A stretch of DNA of 17,536 nucleotides from Coraliomargarita sp. CAG:312 (GTDB lineage Bacteria; Verrucomicrobiota; Verrucomicrobiia; Opitutales; Intestinicryptomonadaceae). The notes under the pieces are model-generated. The model made no database searches, had not been told where the DNA came from, and worked only from the letters and a program-made list of their open reading frames with translations. Of the stretch, positions 1-5,934 are shown one piece after another (the first letter of the stretch is position 1; every line of letters starts with the position of its first letter). The position numbers and the translations under genes are program-made. The stretch covers positions 24,716 to 42,251 of the forward strand of contig FR901638.1 of assembly GCA_000438015.1 (NCBI GenBank), given 5' to 3'.

Positions 1-34
1 CTCTCTTTCTTTTCGGCTTAGCGCGTTCCAGAAG

Positions 35-65
35 AAAAAATTTGCGCCGACAATCAGCCGGCAAG
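35..65 (-). terminator. Probable intrinsic terminator of the histidine phosphatase gene
   Basis: On the minus strand TTGCCGGC (65-58) can pair with a downstream arm ending in GCAA, allowing a 2-nt bulge and one G-U pair. The stem is followed by A and six T (41-35). It lies about 110 nt past the phosphatase stop. The rest of 1-172 holds no supportable gene: only short frames and a GC-rich 5-bp hairpin (131-143) are visible. Found by eye; no folding energy was calculated. Confidence 0.45.
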
Positions 66-172
66 CAGATTTTAAATGCCTATTTGGGATTGCCTAAAAA
101 ACTTTTACGCGCTTAAATTGCTGCATACGCGCCGGCGCCCGGCTGGTAGGGCGGAACCGAGACGGGCGCAAA

Positions 173-907
173 CTAATTTTCCTTTTGGGATCCAACCATA
201 GGTTCTTTAAAATTATTGGTCACGTCCTGTATAGGAATAAAATCCACCCCGCTGGCAACATATTCTATTTTGCCGTTTTTTTTGCGTATAAAATAAACCA
301 TAGAACAGTTCCATATGGGAATTTTCAAAGTTGTATTCGACATCTCTGCCAAGTAGCCTGCCGCCGCCGCGACTCCGGCCTTGTGTGTTATTATTACGAC
401 ATCGCACAAGTTTCCCGAAGTTGCGCTCTCTATGAAATCTTCCACGCGCTTTTTTAAAATCTCACCGTAATTGTCGTCATAAACCCATGGGTATTCCATT
501 TTTGGAACGGCAGAAATAAAGCCGGGAAACATTGCCTCAAGCTCGGATTGAGTCCTGCCTTTTATATCCGGTACGCCAGGGGTGTGGGTGCGTTCCTGTA
601 TGCTTGGCTCCAACAGCACTTTTTGTCCGAATAGTCTTGCGATGGCGACTCCGGTCTCCACTGTGCGCAAATACGGAGACACATAAATTTTCCCGTCGAA
701 ACCTATGGATTTTATTCTCTCGGCAAGCATTTGCGCCTGTTCGCGCCCAAGCTTGCTAAGCGACGGATCTCCACCTGAAGGTCTCTGGGCATGGCGCGCA
801 ACTATTATTTTTATATAATCCCGCGCGCAATCCTTAGAATCTGCGTGCAACAGCTCAAACGAAAAAGCGGCTATTGCCGCCATTAAAATAATTCTAAATG
901 TTCTCAT
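173..907 (-). CDS. Exported histidine phosphatase family protein
   Basis: A member of the histidine phosphatase (phosphoglycerate mutase-like) superfamily, which removes phosphate through a phospho-histidine intermediate. With the start at 907 the protein has 244 residues. The visible core is Arg38-His39 in an RHA motif (usually RHG), a second arginine in SPYLRT (Arg81), Glu105 in QER and the second histidine in ITHKAG (His175), so all four charged active-site residues are present. Residues 1-22 (MRTFRIILMAAIAAFSFELL) read as a Sec signal peptide ending at HA|DS, so it probably acts outside the cytoplasmic membrane. A longer frame starts at 943, but its 12 extra codons lie inside a hairpin and spoil the signal peptide. 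The substrate cannot be told from sequence. It lies 127 nt downstream of the esterase gene on the same strand. No SD is seen; T7 directly precedes the ATG. Confidence 0.85.
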   Translation of the reverse strand: MRTFRIILMAAIAAFSFELLHADSKDCARDYIKIIVARHAQRPSGGDPSLSKLGREQAQMLAERIKSIGFDGKIYVSPYLRTVETGVAIARLFGQKVLLEPSIQERTHTPGVPDIKGRTQSELEAMFPGFISAVPKMEYPWVYDDNYGEILKKRVEDFIESATSGNLCDVVIITHKAGVAAAAGYLAEMSNTTLKIPIWNCSMVYFIRKKNGKIEYVASGVDFIPIQDVTNNFKEPMVGSQKEN

Positions 908-953
908 AAAAAAACTTGCCCCCGCCAGAAATACACTCGGCAAGCGGCAAGTT
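908..953 (-). terminator. Hairpin plus T7 abutting the phosphatase start
   Basis: On the minus strand AACTTGCC (953-946) and GGCAAGTT (920-913) form a perfect 8-bp stem. The T-run overlapping its 3' arm (914-908) ends at the phosphatase ATG (907). It has the form of an intrinsic terminator for the esterase transcript, or of a leader attenuator for the phosphatase. A second CTTGCC copy just inside the 5' arm could pair in an alternative register. A possible -10, GATATA (960-955), would start a transcript almost exactly at the hairpin. Confidence 0.5.
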
Positions 954-1034
954 CTATATCGTAAAAAAATTATGCGCCCTTAGCAACCTGCGCCCGATTT
1001 ATCCGAAAGCGAATAAAAACTCCGCGCACGCAAG

Positions 1035-2354
1035 CTATTTCTTTGACTCTTTTACATATTTAACGACTTCGTCAAATACTTTTCTGTAATGCTCCGCCGG
1101 GACTGTATGGCGCGCCTCCTCGCAGACGTATATTTTTTTCGGAGATTTTACATTTGAGTACGCAGCGTAAACAGAAGTTGGCTGGCAAGTCGGATCGGCG
1201 AATCCAACCGTAAAAATCGCGGGGCATTTTATGAATGCGGCAAAGTTCATCGCGTCTATGTATCGGACCGCTTCTACTATGTCTTTGCGATATTTTCCAT
1301 CCTTGTCAAGTTTGGTGAAGTGCGGCCATCCGTTGGTTCTGCCTATTGTTATTCCGCTGTGGTCGCAAATAGCGGGAACAAATGGAACCGTAAGCGAAAC
1401 TTTATCGTCGAGCGCCGCGGCGGCAATAGCCTGCCCCCCGCCCTGGCTTGTGCCGTAAGCCACGAGAACCTTGCCATCCCATTCCGGTTGGGATTTAAGA
1501 AAATCCATGGCGCGCATTAAGCGCATGTATAGAGTGCGGAAGAAAGTTTTGTCGCGGTCGTTTGCGCCAAAGTGCGGATACGCGTTTAGCTTGCCCTTTT
1601 TCAGATTGTCGTAAAACTCCTGAGGCTGCCCGTTCTTGATTCCATGTGCATTGAAATCCAAGGCTATAAATCCATTTTTTGCCCAATTGACAGCATTGCC
1701 CATCCAAGATGTGCAAACTCCGGCGCCGTGAGGCAATACAACGGCCGGACAGCTCTTAGGTTTGGATCCGGCGGGACGGGCGTAATAGCCTGTCATAAGT
1801 CCGTTAAAAGAATCCGCCTGGACATCGAAAACTTCTATTTTCGGGTCTTTGTAATCTACGCGGGACATTTTTGCGTTCATAGGAATGCTTGAAAGAATTT
1901 CGCGCTGTTTGTCCCAATATGCTTTAAAATCGGACGGGACCGGCATGCTTGGCTCTATTTCAGCAGGAGCAAATCCCGCGCCCGCAAGCATCTGGACTTT
2001 TTTCCCTCCGGGAAGCTTTACCGTCATTGAGCATTTTAAGAAACCGGCTTCGTCAAGCTTTCCAGAAACTTTGAGCTTGCCGCCGGACAATTTCGATTTG
2101 CCGAAAGTTTTAGGCTCCACGCTGTCTTTTGATATCTCCCAGTCAACATCCAAAGGTTCAACTTCCGAACCGTCTTTTTTTGAAACTGAAAGGAGAAAAT
2201 CGGCAGTATCGCCTTTTTTATAGAGAGAGCCGTCTGCGGTGGCTTTTATATGGAGGACGTAATCGCCCTCAGTTTTAGTTTCCGCAATTGCCGCCGAAAG
2301 CGCGCCAAATAAAAGAAAACCCCCAATTAATATAAATTTTACCATATTTTTCAT
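1035..2354 (-). CDS. Secreted acetyl xylan esterase family hydrolase
   Basis: An alpha/beta hydrolase of the acetyl xylan esterase/cephalosporin-C deacetylase (AXE1-like) family, which removes acetyl groups from plant polysaccharides or oligosaccharides. From the ATG at 2354 it has 439 residues. Residues 1-24 form a signal peptide (MKNMVKFILIGGFLLFGALS then AAIA|ETK). Residues about 25-130 are beta-rich and resemble an accessory sandwich domain. The catalytic domain follows from about 135. It shows LPHGAG (oxyanion region), the nucleophile elbow GTSQG (Ser303), Asp387 in GFADPT and His416 in EARHTVP, a complete triad. The upstream ATG at 2402 would put 16 odd residues before the signal peptide and is unlikely; the ATG at 2345 is also possible. 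No clear SD is seen; a T7 run lies just upstream. Exact substrate is inferred from family only. It is divergent from nadA. Confidence 0.85.
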   Translation of the reverse strand: MKNMVKFILIGGFLLFGALSAAIAETKTEGDYVLHIKATADGSLYKKGDTADFLLSVSKKDGSEVEPLDVDWEISKDSVEPKTFGKSKLSGGKLKVSGKLDEAGFLKCSMTVKLPGGKKVQMLAGAGFAPAEIEPSMPVPSDFKAYWDKQREILSSIPMNAKMSRVDYKDPKIEVFDVQADSFNGLMTGYYARPAGSKPKSCPAVVLPHGAGVCTSWMGNAVNWAKNGFIALDFNAHGIKNGQPQEFYDNLKKGKLNAYPHFGANDRDKTFFRTLYMRLMRAMDFLKSQPEWDGKVLVAYGTSQGGGQAIAAAALDDKVSLTVPFVPAICDHSGITIGRTNGWPHFTKLDKDGKYRKDIVEAVRYIDAMNFAAFIKCPAIFTVGFADPTCQPTSVYAAYSNVKSPKKIYVCEEARHTVPAEHYRKVFDEVVKYVKESKK

Positions 2355-2408
2355 AAGTGCAAAAAAATTATTAAATGCCGCAAAACAGACAAGTAAAATC
2401 AAGTTGCC

Positions 2409-2440
2409 TTGACAATATCCCGCTAAAATAAAAGATATTG
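2409..2440 (+). promoter_or_regulatory. Probable nadA promoter with an embedded inverted repeat
   Basis: A perfect TTGACA (2409-2414) is followed by weak -10 candidates, AAGATA (2432-2437, 17-nt spacer) or GATATT (2434-2439, 19-nt spacer), 23-25 nt before the nadA ATG. CAATATC (2413-2419) and GATATTG (2434-2440) form a perfect 7-bp inverted repeat with a 14-nt spacer across the core promoter, as a dimeric repressor site might. This region also separates nadA from the divergent esterase gene. Confidence 0.4.
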
Positions 2441-2462
2441 CATTTCAAAAACAGAAATTCCT

Positions 2463-3431
2463 ATGCAAACTATCGTATTTCCTCCATACAACAAATCCGC
2501 CAAGCGCGGACTCAGTGATATTCAAAAGAAAATCCTTGAAATGAAGCAAAAACGCGACGCCGTGATTCTTGCGCACAACTATGTATGCGAAGAAATTCAG
2601 GAAATTGCCGATTTTGTAGGAGACTCTCTGGGTCTTTCGCGCCAAGCCAAACAAACGTCCGCAAAGACAATAGCATTTGCCGGTGTGGATTTTATGGCTG
2701 AAACTGCAAAAATATTAAATCCAGAAAAGATCGTAGTTCTTCCGGACCGCGCCGCCGGATGCTCCTTGGAACAGCTATGCGATCCCGCAGAACTTCAAAA
2801 ATTTAAAAACCTCTACCCGGAAGCCACAGTAATTTCATACATAAATTGCAGCGCAAAGGTAAAAGAGCTTAGCGACATTATCTGCACTAGCGGAAACGCG
2901 CTAGAAATAGTTAGGCAAATTCCGCCTGAACAGCAAATAATATTTTGCCCCGACCAACATCTTGGCTCATGGATAGAGGAGAAAACCGGCAGAAAAATGC
3001 TGCTATGGAACGGATATTGCGAAGCCCATACGCTCTATAAAGCCAAGGAACTTCTCGAATTAAAGCAGGCCTTCCCCGGAGCTCCTCTCATATCCCATCC
3101 CGAATGCCCCAAGGATGTCCGCGACGTATGCGACTGCGTTTGCAGCACAGAAAAAATGATTTCTTTTTGCCGTGAAAATCCAGCGGACAAATTTATAATA
3201 GCCACGGTTGTGGAAATGATCCACCGCCTCAGGCGCGAAATACCCGACAAGACATTTATCGCCGCAACTTCGTCAGGAAAGCCGCAGCAGCAATGCAAAA
3301 ATATGCTTATGAACACTCCGGAGAAGCTTCTCTCCTGCCTTGAAAACTTGTCTCCGCAGATTGAGCTTGACGCGGACACAATAGAAAAAGCCCGCGCCCC
3401 TATCGAAAAAATGCTGCAAATGTCCAAGTAG
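2463..3431 (+). CDS. nadA: Quinolinate synthase A
   Basis: NadA condenses iminoaspartate with dihydroxyacetone phosphate to quinolinate in de novo NAD synthesis, using a [4Fe-4S] cluster bound by three cysteines. All 322 residues align in order with the family: ILAHNY (His38), GDSLGLS (Ser55), the cluster cysteines in AGCSL (Cys100), NGYC (Cys186) and QQQC (Cys278), the HPEC active-site motif (His212, Glu214), CSTEKM and the MNTPEKLL signature near the C-terminus. One local oddity is VVEMIHRLRR where many homologues have EVGILHRLRK. Ten or more further cysteines are present, more than usual. The partner genes nadB and nadC are not in the window. The ATG at 2463 has no SD; the upstream sequence is AT-rich. 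The TAG stop lies inside the convergent terminator shared with sppA. Confidence 0.96.
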   Translation: MQTIVFPPYNKSAKRGLSDIQKKILEMKQKRDAVILAHNYVCEEIQEIADFVGDSLGLSRQAKQTSAKTIAFAGVDFMAETAKILNPEKIVVLPDRAAGCSLEQLCDPAELQKFKNLYPEATVISYINCSAKVKELSDIICTSGNALEIVRQIPPEQQIIFCPDQHLGSWIEEKTGRKMLLWNGYCEAHTLYKAKELLELKQAFPGAPLISHPECPKDVRDVCDCVCSTEKMISFCRENPADKFIIATVVEMIHRLRREIPDKTFIAATSSGKPQQQCKNMLMNTPEKLLSCLENLSPQIELDADTIEKARAPIEKMLQMSK

Positions 3432-3517
3432 GGGAGATGCGCATTTTTCAAGAAAAACGCCGCTTGCATTAAAATTTAGCATGCTGCGTTTTTCCCGATG
3501 GTAAATGCGCCCTACTT
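3426..3517. terminator. Two-way terminator, nested inverted repeat between nadA and sppA
   Basis: Three pairs of arms nest symmetrically: AAGTAGGG (3426-3433) with CCCTACTT (3510-3517); CGCATTT (3440-3446) with AAATGCG (3503-3509); GAAAAACGCCGC (3452-3463) with GCTGCGTTTTTC (3483-3494, one mismatch). The inner stem has an A-rich left arm and a T-rich right arm, as expected for termination on both strands. The TAG stops of nadA and sppA lie in the outermost arms. Confidence 0.7.
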
Positions 3518-5251
3518 TAAAGCGATGTCAAACGGAATGCGCGCGTAAATTCCACGCTTGTCCGAGTAGGCGGACAGTGACTTGATTGAATCCAAATAGG
3601 CTTTTAGTTTTGGAGGAACGCTTTTTGCAAAAGGCTCGGCGGCTGAAAAGCTCTTCATAAATTCCTTAAAGCGGTCGATTTTAGGATACTCTTTTACGCC
3701 GTCGCATTCGCATTTTTCCATAAGGGCCGCAACGACTTCGTCCAAAGTTCCAAATCCGTCCGCAAGATTTAACCTTACGGCAGTTGCCCCGTCGAATATT
3801 CGCCCGTCGGCTATTTCCGCAAGTTCTGCCGGAGATATTTTTCTAGATTTGCATACAAGGTCCACAAATCTGTCGTAAACTTCGCGAACCATTTTCCCTG
3901 TCAATGCCAACTCGCGTTCGCCCATCGGGCGGGTCAATGTTCCAATGTCTGCAAACGGAGAAGTTTTTACACCGTCAAAATCGACTCCGTACCCTCCGGC
4001 GAATTTTTCGACTGAAAATGCGATGGAAAATACTCCTATCGACCCCGTAATAGTTTCAGGCATTAGAAAAATATTGTCGGCGGCAGTAGCAATCCAGTAC
4101 GCCCCGCTTGCTGCAACGGATGAAAACGACGCAACGACAGGCTTTTCTTTTGCCAAAAGTTCAACCTCGCGCCGTATTACTTCGCTCGCATAGGCGCTGC
4201 CTCCTCCGCTGTCTATGCGCAATACTACTCCTTTTATGGATGAATCGGACCGAAGCTTGCGCAAAATCCCTACGTACCGCTCCGAAGAAATTACCGAAGG
4301 GGAAATATCCGCCTCCACAATATCGCCAGACATGTAGACTATCGCTATGTTTCCAGCCCTTGACGCTGCGGGGAAAGAATCCACGAAAACCTGTTTAAAT
4401 GAATCCCCTTCCGAACCGTACTTTTGGGCCAGCATGTCTATTAACTCGTCGTCGTACATCAATTTGTCGACTAAATTGAGCTTCTTAGCCTCCTCCGCCG
4501 AACAAATAGCTTTGGAATCGGCAAATTCCCGCAAGAACTCAGGAGTCAAATTCCGGCTTTCTGAAATTTTTGAAATTATGCATTCCCAAATTCCGCCAAC
4601 AACCGATTTCAATATCTCTTTGTCAGCACCGTCCATTTTTGACTTGGTAAAAATATCCCCAAAGGACTTATGCTTTCCGGCCCGCACAATTTGCGCGTCG
4701 ATTCCGTACTTTTTAAAAGCATTGCCAAAATACGGAGCGCTAGTGGAAATGCCCTTAAATTCAAATTCCGAAAACGGATTCAATATTATCTCGGAAGCCG
4801 CTGTGGCTATAAAATAATCCCTTAGAGACGGATTTTCCAAGTACGCATACACGGGCAAAGATTCACAAGCCTCGCAAACCGCCTCGCGCAATTCGGCTAT
4901 AGCAGCCAAGCCCGCGCCGGATTCGTCAACGCTGCCGCGGATGAGAATCGCCTTTACTCTGCGGTCGCAGGACGCATCGCGTATGATTTGCACCGCGTTA
5001 TATACAGAAGTTGAAGACAATCCCTCGATGGCCGCTGCAAGAGAATTTTCATCCTCTACGCGCTCTCCTATTGGAAGCGACAAGTCCAAAACAAAAACTC
5101 CCCCTCCGGAAATTTTTCCGGGGGATAGCTCCGAAGTATTTGCCGCCATAAAAACCGCAGACAAGAACGACAGCATAAAGAACGGCAAAAATACAAAAAA
5201 TACGAAAAGCGCCGTTAGCGACGCGGAAAAATTGCGCAAAAATTTAATCAT
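3512..5251 (-). CDS. sppA: Signal peptide peptidase SppA, 67K type
   Basis: A membrane-anchored serine protease (family S49) that degrades signal peptides left in the cytoplasmic membrane. It is the long, two-domain form (579 residues from this start), in which an N-terminal S49 repeat supplies the lysine and a C-terminal repeat the serine. An N-terminal transmembrane segment lies at about residues 10-37. Numbering from the ATG at 5257, the general base is Lys197 in RAGKHKSFGD and the nucleophile Ser384 in SVAASGAYW, preceded by LRIDSGGGSAYASE; both catalytic residues are intact. The ATG at 5257 is possible, but the one at 5251 is better spaced from AAGGA. The SD overlaps the cinA stop, so the two genes are probably translationally coupled in one transcript. 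Confidence 0.93.
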   Translation of the reverse strand: MIKFLRNFSASLTALFVFFVFLPFFMLSFLSAVFMAANTSELSPGKISGGGVFVLDLSLPIGERVEDENSLAAAIEGLSSTSVYNAVQIIRDASCDRRVKAILIRGSVDESGAGLAAIAELREAVCEACESLPVYAYLENPSLRDYFIATAASEIILNPFSEFEFKGISTSAPYFGNAFKKYGIDAQIVRAGKHKSFGDIFTKSKMDGADKEILKSVVGGIWECIISKISESRNLTPEFLREFADSKAICSAEEAKKLNLVDKLMYDDELIDMLAQKYGSEGDSFKQVFVDSFPAASRAGNIAIVYMSGDIVEADISPSVISSERYVGILRKLRSDSSIKGVVLRIDSGGGSAYASEVIRREVELLAKEKPVVASFSSVAASGAYWIATAADNIFLMPETITGSIGVFSIAFSVEKFAGGYGVDFDGVKTSPFADIGTLTRPMGERELALTGKMVREVYDRFVDLVCKSRKISPAELAEIADGRIFDGATAVRLNLADGFGTLDEVVAALMEKCECDGVKEYPKIDRFKEFMKSFSAAEPFAKSVPPKLKAYLDSIKSLSAYSDKRGIYARIPFDIALK

Positions 5252-5259
5252 ACCCATCC

Positions 5260-5784
5260 TTACCTTTCAAATCCAACAAGTTGTTTTAGAGCAAACTCAA
5301 CAACCAAAGCCCTGTTGTAATTGCGCTTTGCCGAAGTATCTAAAACGATTTTCCTGACTTCGGACTTTTGGAACCTCCCGCCGACGCGCGACGCCACGGC
5401 AACAAAAGCGCAGCCCGCAAGCGATGCGGGCTTATTACCCACATTGGAATCCAGAAATCCCGTAGTAGCCACTGCTATGTCCGAAGAGAAAACCTCCATA
5501 GCTCCGCGCGCCATTGCTATGGCGCATTCCGCGCTTTCGGCGAAATGCTCTTCCAAAATTTCAGAAGGAACCTTTAAGATGCGTATTTTAGCGTAATCGC
5601 AATAGCAAACCGCCGAACCTTTAAATGTTGCGCTTGCATGCGGAACCGAAACTATCGCCGAAGCAAGCATTCCCCCCGTACACGATTCGGTTGCCGACAA
5701 ACTTATTCCCGCCTCGGAAAAATCTTTTACAATTCTCGCGGCAAGTTCGGAAATCGATTTTGAGATATCTTCAAAACCCAGCAT
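5260..5784 (-). CDS. CinA C-terminal domain protein (PncC-like NMN amidohydrolase)
   Basis: A stand-alone CinA C-terminal domain of 174 residues, close to the usual single-domain length. Family members of the PncC type hydrolyse nicotinamide mononucleotide to nicotinate mononucleotide in pyridine nucleotide salvage. The hallmark ATESCTGG (residues 31-38, catalytic Ser34) is intact, and FKGSAVCYCDYAK matches the second conserved block. The usual GIAGP...KPVGTV block is replaced by GFLDSN...KPASLAG, and the basic C-terminal segment is KRNYNR. Deamidase activity is therefore likely but not assured. It is the first gene of the pair with sppA, with only a few bases between them. The start has no SD: GTTTTTTT directly precedes the ATG. 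It is divergent from comM. Confidence 0.85.
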   Translation of the reverse strand: MLGFEDISKSISELAARIVKDFSEAGISLSATESCTGGMLASAIVSVPHASATFKGSAVCYCDYAKIRILKVPSEILEEHFAESAECAIAMARGAMEVFSSDIAVATTGFLDSNVGNKPASLAGCAFVAVASRVGGRFQKSEVRKIVLDTSAKRNYNRALVVEFALKQLVGFER

Positions 5785-5788
5785 AAAA

Positions 5789-5905
5789 AAACGCTAAAAA
5801 ATCATTTTTATTTGTAAACATTAAAATGCCCCTTCCAGCGTTTGCCAGCGCTAAAAAAATTTGGAATCTGCATGTTTCATGTTTGCCATAAACTAAATTT
5901 GGAAT
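5789..5905. repeat. Cluster of short direct and inverted repeats between cinA and comM
   Basis: The 150-bp divergent spacer contains CGCTAAAAAA twice (5792-5801, 5849-5858), AAATTTGGAAT twice (5857-5867, 5895-5905), CATGTTT in tandem (5871-5884), and CCAGCG twice at a 10-bp pitch (5835-5840, 5845-5850). AAACGCT (5789-5795) is the reverse complement of AGCGTTT (5837-5843). The second AAATTTGGAAT runs into the likely comM -10. The layout suggests protein-binding sites, but I recognise no regulator motif. Confidence 0.45.
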
Positions 5906-5910
5906 ATAAA
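5883..5910 (+). promoter_or_regulatory. Probable comM promoter
   Basis: TTGCCA (5883-5888) and TATAAA (5905-5910) are separated by 16 nt and lie 24 nt before the comM ATG, a sigma70-like arrangement giving a leader of under 20 nt. The -35 overlaps the second CATGTTT repeat. Confidence 0.4.
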
Positions 5911-5934
5911 CTCCGCAAGTTTTTATAAAATTCT

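Noticed and set aside
78..206. Short plus-strand frame MPIWDCLKNFYALK... near the left edge
   Set aside because: About 42 codons, no SD, no recognised homology, and it runs antisense into the phosphatase gene end.
958..1002. Direct repeat TGCGCCC with a nearby T7 as a second esterase terminator
   Set aside because: The possible GCGC/GCGC stem is only 4 bp, and the copies are direct rather than inverted, so it is weaker than the 8-bp hairpin just downstream.
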